From Methylobacterium sp. Leaf99 (GTDB taxonomy: Bacteria > Pseudomonadota > Alphaproteobacteria > Rhizobiales > Beijerinckiaceae): a stretch of DNA of 64,000 bases. Position 1 is the first letter of the stretch. Each line of letters begins with the position of its first letter. A program made the translations under genes and the position numbers. Where the stretch lies: positions 660,184 to 724,183 of the forward strand of contig NZ_LMMU01000007.1 in assembly GCF_001422375.1 (NCBI RefSeq), given 5' to 3'. The notes below the pieces were generated by a model. It was given only the letters and a program-made list of their open reading frames with translations, did no database searches and was not told where the DNA came from. Of the stretch, positions 1-7,502 are shown piece by piece.

Positions 1-2
1 AC

Positions 3-110
3 ACGCTGCTCGGCGCCGTCGGCATCTCCGGCGACACCTCCGACAACGACGAACTCTGCGCCGTCGCCGGCATCGAGGCGGCGGGGTTTGTCGCGCAGAC
101 CGGCGCCTGA
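3..110 (+). CDS. GlcG/HbpS-family heme-binding-like protein (3' end only)
   Basis: Only the last 35 codons are in the window; the frame is open from the left edge and stops with TGA at 108-110. The visible tail reads GAVGISGDTSDNDELCAVAG, the characteristic C-terminal signature of the DUF336 (GlcG/HbpS/PduO C-terminal) family, in which the Gly-rich SGDTSDND segment is followed by a final AGIEAAG helix. Members bind heme or cobalamin-like ligands or have unknown roles next to glycolate or diol metabolism genes. The start and N-terminal half lie outside the window, so no more specific role can be given. Confidence 0.75.
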   Translation, partial: TLLGAVGISGDTSDNDELCAVAGIEAAGFVAQTGA

Positions 111-619
111 GACCGGCCGGCGATGCGCTCCGTGCCTCGCCGGACGATCCCCATCGAGCGGCCTGAACGTCGCATTCCGACCTGTTGGGGCGAGCGCTGG
201 GCGTCTCTCCTTCTAGGGAGGACGATCGCTGATGAGGATGGCGGTCTACCCTCCGCAGACGCGCACCGTCGAAGGAGCGAAATTCCCGGTGCGCATCCCC
301 TCTCCCCGCGTGCGGGGAGAGGGACGCGTCTCCCCCTCGTCGGGGAGCGCGTCGAGGCGGCAGCCGACGGTGAGGGGGCGCGTCCGGAAGAGTCTCATCC
401 GACGAAGCCCCCTCACCCTCGCTCCGGCTTCGCCTGCGCTTGCCGCAGGCACGACGGGGTGCCTGCGGCCCTCTCCCCGCAGGCGGGGAGAGGGGGATGC
501 GCGCCTGCGGTCCGCGCGACGGGCCGAGGGCTGATGCGAGCGCAATTCTCCATCTGTGACGGCATTACCCGGAAGGATTGGGGACGTGTCGCGCTCCGCC
601 GTGTCTCCGCGAAGGCGGC
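111..619. other. Gene-free spacer of 509 bp carrying a nested palindromic repeat
   Basis: No convincing gene is seen: the short open frames here have biased, arginine/proline-rich translations and none resembles a protein family. The central 200 bp (298-494) is a nested palindrome listed separately. Bases 550-619 lead into the ABC transporter binding-protein gene and have no obvious sigma-70 promoter. Confidence 0.6.
298..494. repeat. Nested palindromic repeat (intergenic copy)
   Basis: Two perfect 12-bp hairpins flank a longer inverted repeat. The outer hairpins are CCCTCTCCCCGC with its complement, at 298-309/312-323 (loop GT) and 469-480/483-494 (loop AG). Between them GGTGAGGGGGC (369-379) pairs with GCCCCCTCACC (407-417). 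The order hairpin, GGTGAGG, centre, CCTCACC, hairpin is the same as in the element inside the Lhr-type helicase gene at 53944-54035, so the two look like members of one dispersed family. There is no T-run, so a simple terminator role is less likely. Confidence 0.75.
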
Positions 620-2218
620 ATGACACCGGCCCCGCACCGCCGCCACTGCCTGGCGGGGCTCGCCGCCGCGGCCCTCGTCCGCCCGGTAGAGGCCGCGCCC
701 GCCGGGCTCTACCGGCGCGGGAACGACGCCGATCCCGGAACCCTCGATCCGCACAGATCCTCGACGGTGGCCGAGGCGCACATCCTGCGCGACCTCTACG
801 AGGGCCTGCTCACCTACGACAATCACGGCCGCATCGTCCCCGGATGCGCCGAGGCCTGGACCGTCTCCGACGACGGCCTGACCTACGGCTTCACCCTGCG
901 CGAAGCCGCGCGCTGGTCGAACGGCGATCCGGTGCTGGCCGCCGACTTCGTGTTCAGCTTGCGCCGCATCCTCGATCCGGCCCTCGGGGCGAAATACGCC
1001 GAAATCCTCGCGCCGATCCGCAACGCCGTGTCGGTCAATGCGGGCCATGCCGCGCCCGACACCATCGGAGTCGCGGCGCCCGCCCCCCGCACCCTTGAGA
1101 TCACCCTGGAGCGGCCGACCCCGTATTTCCTCGAACTCCTCACCCATTCCACCGCCCTGCCGGTCCATCCGGGCACGGTGCGGCGCTTCGGCGACGCCTT
1201 CACCCGGCCCGAAAACGGCGTCTCCAACGGCGCCTACCTGCTGCATGAGAGCGTGCCCAACGACCGCGTCACCCTGGCCCGCAACCCGCATTTCCACGCG
1301 GCGGCGGACGTCGCGATCCCCCGCGTCGCGTTCCTGCCGACGCCGGACCTCGCCAGTGCCGTGCGCCGCTACGCCGGCGGCGAGATCGATTCGCTGGCCG
1401 ACCTGCCCGGCGACCAGATGGCCTCCCTCCGGGCGCGGTTCGGCGCGCAGGTGGTGCTCGGACCGTCGCTCGGCCTCTACGCCCTGGCCCTCGACACCCG
1501 CCGGGCGCCGTTCGACGATGTCCGGGTCCGCCGCGCCCTGTCCCTGGTCATCGACCGCGAGTTCCTGGCCCAGCGCCTGTGGGGCGAGACCATGGACCCG
1601 GCCTATTCCCTGTGCCCGCCCGGCCTCGACCACTACCGGACGCCGCCGGACCTCGCCGGCCGCGACGCCCTGCCCATCGACCGCGAGGACGAAGCCCGCG
1701 CGCTTCTCGACGCGGCCGGCTTCGGGCCGGGCAGGAAGCCCCTCGCCATCGAGTACCGCTTCAATGCGAGCGACAACAACCGCAACACGGCGGTGGCCAT
1801 CGCCGAGATGTGGCGCGGCATCGGCGTCGAGACGCGCTTCACCTACACCGACGCCAAGACCCACTTCGCCTACCTGCGCGACGGCCGACCTTTCGGTGTG
1901 GCGCGAATCTCCTGGGTCGCCGACTATTCCGACCCCCAGAACTTCCTGTTCCTGCTCCAGGGCGGCAACGACACCCTCAACCCCGGCCACTACGCCAACC
2001 CGGACTACGACGCCCTCATGCGGGACGCCGCCGCCGAGACCGACCTCGCCCGCCGGGCCGACCTGCTGTTCCGGGCCGAGACCATCGTAGTGACGGACCT
2101 GCCGTGGATTCCGGTGATGCACACCCGCTCGAAGGCCCTGATCAGCCCGCGCCTCACGGGCTATCACGCGAATCTCCGCAACGCCGCGCCGACGCGCTTC
2201 CTGAGGCTGGAGGCGTGA
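620..2218 (+). CDS. ABC transporter peptide-binding protein (OppA/SBP_bac_5 family)
   Basis: A 532-residue extracytoplasmic solute-binding protein for oligopeptide-type ABC uptake. Residues 1-26 form a signal peptide (basic MTPAPHRRH, then LAGLAAAALV and an Ala-rich cleavage zone). The mature part has family 5 hallmarks: the early GTLDPHRSST and RDLYEGLLTYD segments, WSNGDPVLAADFVFSLRRIL, and a C-terminal NPGHYANPDYDALM stretch. The ATG at 620 is chosen over an in-frame GTG 42 bp upstream because the signal peptide begins there and GAAGGCGGC precedes it. It overlaps the permease start by GTGA, so the three transporter genes form one transcript. Substrate specificity cannot be read from the sequence. 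Confidence 0.9.
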   Translation: MTPAPHRRHCLAGLAAAALVRPVEAAPAGLYRRGNDADPGTLDPHRSSTVAEAHILRDLYEGLLTYDNHGRIVPGCAEAWTVSDDGLTYGFTLREAARWSNGDPVLAADFVFSLRRILDPALGAKYAEILAPIRNAVSVNAGHAAPDTIGVAAPAPRTLEITLERPTPYFLELLTHSTALPVHPGTVRRFGDAFTRPENGVSNGAYLLHESVPNDRVTLARNPHFHAAADVAIPRVAFLPTPDLASAVRRYAGGEIDSLADLPGDQMASLRARFGAQVVLGPSLGLYALALDTRRAPFDDVRVRRALSLVIDREFLAQRLWGETMDPAYSLCPPGLDHYRTPPDLAGRDALPIDREDEARALLDAAGFGPGRKPLAIEYRFNASDNNRNTAVAIAEMWRGIGVETRFTYTDAKTHFAYLRDGRPFGVARISWVADYSDPQNFLFLLQGGNDTLNPGHYANPDYDALMRDAAAETDLARRADLLFRAETIVVTDLPWIPVMHTRSKALISPRLTGYHANLRNAAPTRFLRLEA

Positions 2219-3138
2219 TCGGCTTCGTCCTGCGCCGGCTGCTGCAGGCGGTCCCGACCCTGTTTGCCGTGGTGACGATCAGTTTCTTCCTCGTCCGCCT
2301 CGCCCCCGGCGGGCCGTTCGACCTGGAGCGCCCCCTGGCCCCGGCCGCCATGGCGGCCCTGCGAAGGACCTACGGCCTCGATCAGTCCCTTCCGGTCCAG
2401 TATCTGCGCTACCTCGGCGCCCTGCTGCAGGGCGATTTCGGCCCGTCCTTCTCGTTCCGCGACCTCGGCGTCGCCGAACTCCTCGCCCGCGGCCTGCCCG
2501 TCTCCATGACTATCGGCGGCCTCGCCCTCGTGCTGGCACTGATTCTCGGCATCGGCCTCGGCACCGGAGCGGCGCTCCGGCCGGGCGGCGCCCTCGACCG
2601 GGTGGTCGGCTTCGGCGCCGGCCTCGGCCTCGCGGTGCCGACCTTCGTCGTCGCGCCCCTGCTCCAGATCGTGTTCGGCCTCGCGCTGGGCTGGCTCCCC
2701 ATCGCCGGCTGGGAGGGCGGCGCGGCGCGCCACCTCGTCCTGCCGGTCCTGACCCTCGCCCTGCCCCAGGCCGGCATCCTCGCCCGCCTCACCCGGGCGT
2801 CCCTGCGCGAGACCCTCGCCCTGCCCCACATCCGGACCCAGCGCGCCATGGGCCTGCCGGCGCACCGCATCGCCCGCCATGCCCTGCGCGCCGCCCTGCT
2901 GCCCGTGGTGGCGATCCTCGGCTCCACCGCCGCCGCCCTGCTCACCGGCTCGGTGGTGGTCGAGACCCTGTTCGGCCTTCCCGGCCTCGGGCGCTACTTC
3001 GTCGATGGCGCCCTCAACCGCGACTACACCCTGGTGATGGGCACCGTGGTGCTGGTGGGCGTCTTCGTCGTGGTCCTCAACCTCGCCGCCGACGTCGCCT
3101 GCGCGTTGCTCGACCCGCGCCTGCGGACCGCCCCATGA
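2215..3138 (+). CDS. ABC transporter permease, OppB/DppB type
   Basis: A 307-residue inner-membrane permease starting with GTG at 2215, overlapping the stop of the binding-protein gene (GTGA). The N-terminus FVLRRLLQAVPTLFAVVTIS is the standard first membrane helix of OppB-like subunits, followed by a periplasmic loop with LAPGGPFD and the LRRTYGLDQSLPVQYLRYL segment. The EAA-type coupling loop lies around LARLTRASLRETLALPHIRT and continues into QRAMGLPAHRIARHALRAAL. Length is normal. Its TGA overlaps the ATG of the next permease gene, so translation is probably coupled. Confidence 0.93.
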   Translation: MIGFVLRRLLQAVPTLFAVVTISFFLVRLAPGGPFDLERPLAPAAMAALRRTYGLDQSLPVQYLRYLGALLQGDFGPSFSFRDLGVAELLARGLPVSMTIGGLALVLALILGIGLGTGAALRPGGALDRVVGFGAGLGLAVPTFVVAPLLQIVFGLALGWLPIAGWEGGAARHLVLPVLTLALPQAGILARLTRASLRETLALPHIRTQRAMGLPAHRIARHALRAALLPVVAILGSTAAALLTGSVVVETLFGLPGLGRYFVDGALNRDYTLVMGTVVLVGVFVVVLNLAADVACALLDPRLRTAP

Positions 3139-4226
3139 GGCGGGTGGTTCAGCGCCTCGTCCGCGACCGGGCCTCCCTGGCCGCCCTCGGGTTCCTCGTC
3201 GCCATGGCCCTCGCGTGCCTCGTCGGTCCGAGCCTCACCGGCCATGCGCCGGGGCGGATCTACCCCGACCTCGTCGGCACCGCGCCGGGCCTCGCCGCCC
3301 ATCCGCGCCCCGAGACGGTGCGGCCGGCCCTGGACCGGCTCGCGTTCCGCATGCGTGTGACGGTGGCGGCCGTCACGTTCCGGGATGGAACGGCGCGCGT
3401 GACACTCGACGCGCCGAAGCTCATCGACCCGCGCGTGCTGACCTACCTGCCCCGCTCCGACCTGTTCGGCCCGGCGACGATCCTCGAACGGTCCGAGGAC
3501 GGACGCCGACTCGTCGTCGCCGCACCCGTGCTGCGACGGTTTTTCTTGCTCGGCACCGACGGCCTCGGGCGGGATCTCCTCACCCGCAGCCTCGTCGCCG
3601 GCCGGGTCTCCCTCGCCATCGGCCTCGTCGCCACGGCCGTCGCCCTCGTCATCGGCCTCGTCTACGGGGCCGTGGCGGGCTACGCCGGCGGACGCCTCGA
3701 CGCCGTGATGATGCGGGCCGTCGACGTGCTCTACGCCCTGCCGTTCGTGTTCTTCGTCATCATGCTGCTGGTGTTCTTCCCCGCCGGCCTCGGCCTCATC
3801 CTGGTGGCCATCGGCACCGTCGAATGGCTCGACATGGCCCGCATGGTCCGGGCCCAGACCCTGTCCCTGCGCCGGCGCGACTTCGTCCGGGCCGCCGAGG
3901 CCTTCGGCCTGTCCGCCCCGCGCATCCTCGCCCGCCACATCGTGCCCAACACCCTCGGGCCCGTGGCCGTGGCCGCGACCCTGCTGGTGCCGCGGGTGAT
4001 CCTGCTGGAGAGCTTCCTGTCGTTCCTCGGACTCGGCGTCCAGGAGCCGGAGACGAGCTGGGGCGCCCTCATCGCGGAGGGCGCGCGCGCCCTCGAATCC
4101 GCCCCCTGGATGCTCGCTGTCCCGGCGGCCTTCCTCGTGGCGACGCTCCTGGCCCTCAACGTCCTGGGCGATACCCTGGGCAAGGCCCTCGACCCGCGCC
4201 GCGACGGCCTCACCGCCCCGCCGTGA
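3135..4226 (+). CDS. ABC transporter permease, OppC/DppC type
   Basis: A 363-residue partner permease, joined to the OppB-type gene by an ATGA overlap. An N-terminal helix (about residues 14-34) is followed by a long soluble stretch of about 100 residues before the core LGTDGLGRDLLTRSLVAGR motif, typical of OppC-like subunits with a periplasmic insert. The coupling loop is at AEAFGLSAPRILARHIVPNT, and the end ALNVLGDTLGKALDPR is diagnostic of the family. No OppD/OppF ATPase gene follows, which is unusual; the ATPases must be supplied from elsewhere. The 3' end overlaps a small converging ORF by 17 bp. Confidence 0.93.
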   Translation: MRRVVQRLVRDRASLAALGFLVAMALACLVGPSLTGHAPGRIYPDLVGTAPGLAAHPRPETVRPALDRLAFRMRVTVAAVTFRDGTARVTLDAPKLIDPRVLTYLPRSDLFGPATILERSEDGRRLVVAAPVLRRFFLLGTDGLGRDLLTRSLVAGRVSLAIGLVATAVALVIGLVYGAVAGYAGGRLDAVMMRAVDVLYALPFVFFVIMLLVFFPAGLGLILVAIGTVEWLDMARMVRAQTLSLRRRDFVRAAEAFGLSAPRILARHIVPNTLGPVAVAATLLVPRVILLESFLSFLGLGVQEPETSWGALIAEGARALESAPWMLAVPAAFLVATLLALNVLGDTLGKALDPRRDGLTAPP

Positions 4227-4464
4227 GCCCCGGATAGACCACCCGCACGGCGCGCCGCTCCCCCGGCGCTTCGGTCTGCGCATCCGCTCCGTCGCGCGAT
4301 GCGCGCGGCGGCGTGCCCGTCGATCCCGTCGTGGTCACGTCGGTGGGGCGCAGGCGCCACCACTCGAACCCGGACCGGGCGAGGTCCTCCGCACCGGAGG
4401 ACCGGGCGGACCCGACGAGAACGAGGGCGGCGAGGAGGGCGGCGAGGCCGGCACGGGAGATCAT
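4210..4464 (-). CDS. Small putative secreted protein, unknown function
   Basis: An 84-residue ORF beginning MISRAGLAALLAALVLVGSA, a convincing signal peptide with likely cleavage after SGA. The mature 58 residues are hydrophilic, with one WW pair and a Thr/Pro-rich middle, and match no family I know. It fills most of the gap between the ABC permease and the MFS gene on the opposite strand and overlaps the permease 3' end by 17 bp. No Shine-Dalgarno sequence is evident upstream of the ATG, so it could be a chance frame; the signal peptide is the main support. Confidence 0.45.
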   Translation of the reverse strand: MISRAGLAALLAALVLVGSARSSGAEDLARSGFEWWRLRPTDVTTTGSTGTPPRASRDGADAQTEAPGERRAVRVVYPGLTAGR

Positions 4465-4587
4465 GGGGGAGGACGCATCCGGAACGAGGATGCCATTTCA
4501 CCCGGCGGCGATGAAAGCTTGGCGGAACCGTTGGCGACTTCGGCGGATTGCCCACACCTGTCCCCCAATACGCTTAACGAGGTGTCG

Positions 4588-6063
4588 ATGGCGACCAAGG
4601 CAGAGACCGCGTCCGGCGCCACGCCGGAGCGCGTGCCCATGGGCACCGTCATCGACACCGACATCGCCGCCCGCCTCGATCGCCTGCCCTGGGGCCGCTT
4701 CCACGTCCTCGTCATCGTGGCCCTCGGCATAACCTGGGTCCTCGACGGCCTCGAGGTGACCCTGGCCGGCTCCCTCGTGGGGGCGCTGCGCGCCGCGCCC
4801 ATGAGCTTCACGGAGTTCGATATCGGCCTCGCGGCGAGCTCCTACCTCGTCGGCGCCGTCGTCGGTGCCCTCGGATTCGGCTGGCTCACCGATCGCATCG
4901 GGCGCAAGAAGCTGTTCTTCATCACCCTGGCCCTCTACCTCGCGGCCACCGCCGCCACGGGCCTGTCCTGGAATATCTGGAGCTTCTGCATCTTCCGCTT
5001 CCTCACGGGGGCCGGGATCGGCGGCGAGTACACCGCCATCAATTCGACGATCCAGGAGCTCGTCCCCGCCCGCGTGCGCGGCTGGACCGACCTCGTCATC
5101 AACGGCTCGTTCTGGATCGGCGCGGCCCTGGGCTCGTTCCTGTCCATCGCCGTCCTGCGTCCCGGCATGATCGACCCGGCCTGGGGCTGGCGCATCGCCT
5201 TCTTCGTCGGCGGCGGCATCGGCCTGGTGATCCTTCTTCTACGCACTTGGATCCCCGAGAGCCCGCGCTGGCTCGCCACCCACGGCTACGTGGCCGAGGC
5301 CGACCGCGTCGTCACCGGCATCGAGAAGCGCTTCACCGACGAGGGCCTGACGCTGCCGCCCGTCGATCCGAAGAAGCGCATGAAGCTGAAGACCCGCAGC
5401 CACACCCCCTTAAGCGAAGTGTTCGGCACCATGCTGGGCGGCCACCGCAAGCAGACTCTCGTCGGCCTCGCCCTGATGGTGGCGCAGGCGTTCTTCTACA
5501 ACGCCCTGTTCTTCACCTACGCCCTCGTGCTCCAGCGCTTCTACGGCGTGCCGGGCGACCATGTCGGCTGGTACCTGCTGCCCTTCGCCCTCGGCTCCTT
5601 CCTCGGTCCGCTGCTCCTGGGGCGCCTGTTCGACACCTGGGGCCGTCGCCAGATGATCGCCTTCACCTACGGCATCTCGGCGGTGCTGCTCACCATCACG
5701 GGCTACCTGTTCAAGATCGAGGTGTTCGGCCCCGTCGGCCAGACGGCGGCCTGGATGGTGGTGTTCTTCTTCGCCTCCGCCGCCGCGAGTGCCGCCTACC
5801 TCACCGTGGCCGAGACCTTCCCCCTCGAGATCCGGGCGCTCGCCATCGCGGTATTCTATGCCCTCGGCACCGGCATTGGCGGCGTCTCGGGGCCGCTCCT
5901 GTTCGGGGCCCTGGTGGAGACGGGGTCCCGCGACAACGTCCTCATCGGCTACGCCATCGGCGCCACGCTCATGGCGGTGGCGGCCATCGTCGGCGGCATC
6001 TGGGGGACGGCGGCCGAGGGCAAGTCCCTGGAAGACGTGTCGAAGCCCCTGGCGGCGGCATGA
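4588..6063 (+). CDS. MFS metabolite transporter (sugar-porter-like, 12 TM)
   Basis: A 491-residue major facilitator superfamily carrier. A soluble N-terminus containing RLDRLPWGRFH precedes TM1; DRIGRKKLFF is the MFS motif between TM2 and TM3, PESPRWL lies after TM6 in the central loop region, and FDTWGRRQ is the equivalent motif of the second half. The RLDRLPWGRFH start and LDGLEVTLAGSLVGAL TM1 resemble the NiaP-like/aromatic-acid-like branch, so an organic acid or vitamin substrate is possible but unproven. ATG 4588 is chosen because AACGAGG lies six bases upstream; an in-frame ATG at 4519 would add 23 poorly conserved residues. Confidence 0.88.
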   Translation: MATKAETASGATPERVPMGTVIDTDIAARLDRLPWGRFHVLVIVALGITWVLDGLEVTLAGSLVGALRAAPMSFTEFDIGLAASSYLVGAVVGALGFGWLTDRIGRKKLFFITLALYLAATAATGLSWNIWSFCIFRFLTGAGIGGEYTAINSTIQELVPARVRGWTDLVINGSFWIGAALGSFLSIAVLRPGMIDPAWGWRIAFFVGGGIGLVILLLRTWIPESPRWLATHGYVAEADRVVTGIEKRFTDEGLTLPPVDPKKRMKLKTRSHTPLSEVFGTMLGGHRKQTLVGLALMVAQAFFYNALFFTYALVLQRFYGVPGDHVGWYLLPFALGSFLGPLLLGRLFDTWGRRQMIAFTYGISAVLLTITGYLFKIEVFGPVGQTAAWMVVFFFASAAASAAYLTVAETFPLEIRALAIAVFYALGTGIGGVSGPLLFGALVETGSRDNVLIGYAIGATLMAVAAIVGGIWGTAAEGKSLEDVSKPLAAA

Positions 6064-6154
6064 CGGCGGGCGGGCGGGTCGAAGCTGCAACCCGAAAGCA
6101 TTCGACCCGTTGATCCCACGGAAAACCTTGGTTCATCGCAAGAGGACGTCCTTC

Positions 6155-6472
6155 ATGCAGCGCTTCTTCCTGACCTCCGCCGCCCTCGTTCTGGCGACAG
6201 GCTCCTTCTCGACGCCGGCGCTGGCCCAGAGCGGCGGCCCCGCCGAGATCCGCCAGCCCGGACCGCCCCGGATCACGACGCCCGGAACCCCGGACACGTC
6301 CGTGGTGAAACCGGGCGGCATCGACAATGGCGGCCCCGGTTCCATCGGCTCGGTGGCCCCGGGCGCCACCGGCGCCGAGACCCGCTCGAACAATTCCGGC
6401 GCCAGCGGCAATGCCGAGCAGAACGCCAAGCCCATCGGCAACACCGGCGGCGGGGGCGGCGGCGGAAGCTGA
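6155..6472 (+). CDS. Secreted Gly/Pro/Asn-rich small protein, unknown function
   Basis: A 105-residue exported protein. Residues 1-24 (MQRFFLTSAALVLATGSFST, then PALAQ) are a textbook Sec signal peptide with an ALA cleavage site. The mature chain is low-complexity and disordered, rich in Gly, Pro, Asn and Ser, ending in a run of seven glycines and a serine. AGAGGAC lies about ten bases upstream of the ATG. Such proteins recur in Methylobacterium-like genomes without assigned function. It converges on tadA with only three bases between the two stop codons. Confidence 0.7.
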   Translation: MQRFFLTSAALVLATGSFSTPALAQSGGPAEIRQPGPPRITTPGTPDTSVVKPGGIDNGGPGSIGSVAPGATGAETRSNNSGASGNAEQNAKPIGNTGGGGGGGS

Positions 6473-6475
6473 CGC

Positions 6476-6949
6476 CTACGTCTCGCGGCGTTCCGCGAAG
6501 AACGCCCGCAGCAATCCGGCGGCCTCGGCTTCGCGAAAGCCGCCATACACCTCCGGGGCATGGTGGCAGGTCGGCTGGTTGAACACGCGCGGACCGTGCT
6601 CGACCCCGCCGCCCTTGGGGTCGTACGCCCCGAAATACAGGCGACGGATGCGGGCGAACGCGATGGCGCCCGCGCACATGGGGCACGGCTCCAGGGTAAC
6701 GTAGAGGTCGCAGCCGGTCAGGCGTTCGTCGTGCAGAACCGTGCAAGCCGCGCGGATCGCCAGGATCTCCGCGTGCGCCGTCGGGTCCTTCAGGGCCCGC
6801 GGCCGGTTGTGGGCGGTCGCGATGATGCGGCCATCCCGCACCACCACGGCGCCCACGGGGACCTCGCCGGCCAGGGCCGCGCGCCGCGCAGCCTCGAAGG
6901 CGCGGCTCAGGGGATCGTCGCTGGCGTCGGGCGGGGCGTGCGTCGGCAT
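6476..6949 (-). CDS. tadA: tRNA-specific adenosine deaminase TadA
   Basis: A 157-residue zinc deaminase of the CDA fold that converts A34 to inosine in the tRNA-Arg(ACG) anticodon, allowing it to read several Arg codons. The zinc site is intact: His59 and catalytic Glu61 in PTAHAEI, and Cys89/Cys92 in LEPCPMCAG. Length and the downstream [14 protein letters not shown] segment match bacterial TadA. It is an essential housekeeping enzyme in most bacteria. It appears monocistronic, divergent from the CsbD gene. Confidence 0.95.
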   Translation of the reverse strand: MPTHAPPDASDDPLSRAFEAARRAALAGEVPVGAVVVRDGRIIATAHNRPRALKDPTAHAEILAIRAACTVLHDERLTGCDLYVTLEPCPMCAGAIAFARIRRLYFGAYDPKGGGVEHGPRVFNQPTCHHAPEVYGGFREAEAAGLLRAFFAERRET

Positions 6950-7108
6950 CGCTCCGTCCTAGTCGGATCGCCGCCCCCACGACAATCGCCGCCTCCCGGC
7001 GCGCCAGGGTGCCGGCCCATTGGGCAGGTTCCGGGGAACCACCCGCGAGGCGTGACCGTTTCATCTGCAACGCGGCCAAGGCCGCCCGTCTCACACGAGG
7101 ATCTCACG

Positions 7109-7312
7109 ATGAGCAGCACCACCGACAAGATCAAGGGCGTCGCCAACGAGGCCGTCGGCAACATCAAGCAGGGCATCGGCAACGCCACCGACAACGACAA
7201 GCTCAAGGCCGAAGGCAAGGCCCAGGAGCTGAAGGGCGAAGCCCAGAAGACGGTGGGCGATGCCAAGGACGGCGTGAAGAGCGCCGCCGATACGGTGAAG
7301 AGCAAGCTCTGA
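7109..7312 (+). CDS. CsbD-family stress-response protein
   Basis: A 67-residue protein wholly composed of the CsbD-like motif: [20 protein letters not shown] then [20 protein letters not shown] and a Lys-rich end. These hydrophilic helical proteins are commonly induced by general stress; the biochemical role is unknown. ACGAGG lies eight bases upstream of the ATG. A strong intrinsic terminator follows 67 bp after the stop, so the gene is a single-gene unit, as expected for a highly expressed stress transcript. Confidence 0.9.
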   Translation: MSSTTDKIKGVANEAVGNIKQGIGNATDNDKLKAEGKAQELKGEAQKTVGDAKDGVKSAADTVKSKL

Positions 7313-7379
7313 TCTTCGTGTCCATGACAGGTCGCTGACGCACTTTCCCTCGCGGGACGTCGGCAGACTGTTCGGAAAG

Positions 7380-7401
7380 GCAGCCTCCGGGCTGCTTTTT
7401 T
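7380..7401 (+). terminator. Rho-independent terminator of the CsbD gene
   Basis: GCAGCC (7380-7385), loop TCCG, GGCTGC (7390-7395), then six T (7396-7401): a perfect 6-bp GC-rich stem followed by a U-tract. It is the clearest intrinsic terminator in the window. Confidence 0.9.
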
Positions 7402-7502
7402 CGTGGCCGCTCCCCCGATGTCTCGGGCGCCATGCGCCGCGAGATGCTGGCTTCGGCGCGGGATATCTCGCAACGGCGCCTCCGCTCTGTTATGGGGCAG
7501 GC

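Noticed and set aside
413..2167. Long minus-strand frame opposite the OppA-like gene
   Set aside because: Antisense shadow caused by high third-position GC; the plus strand encodes recognisable family motifs and a signal peptide.
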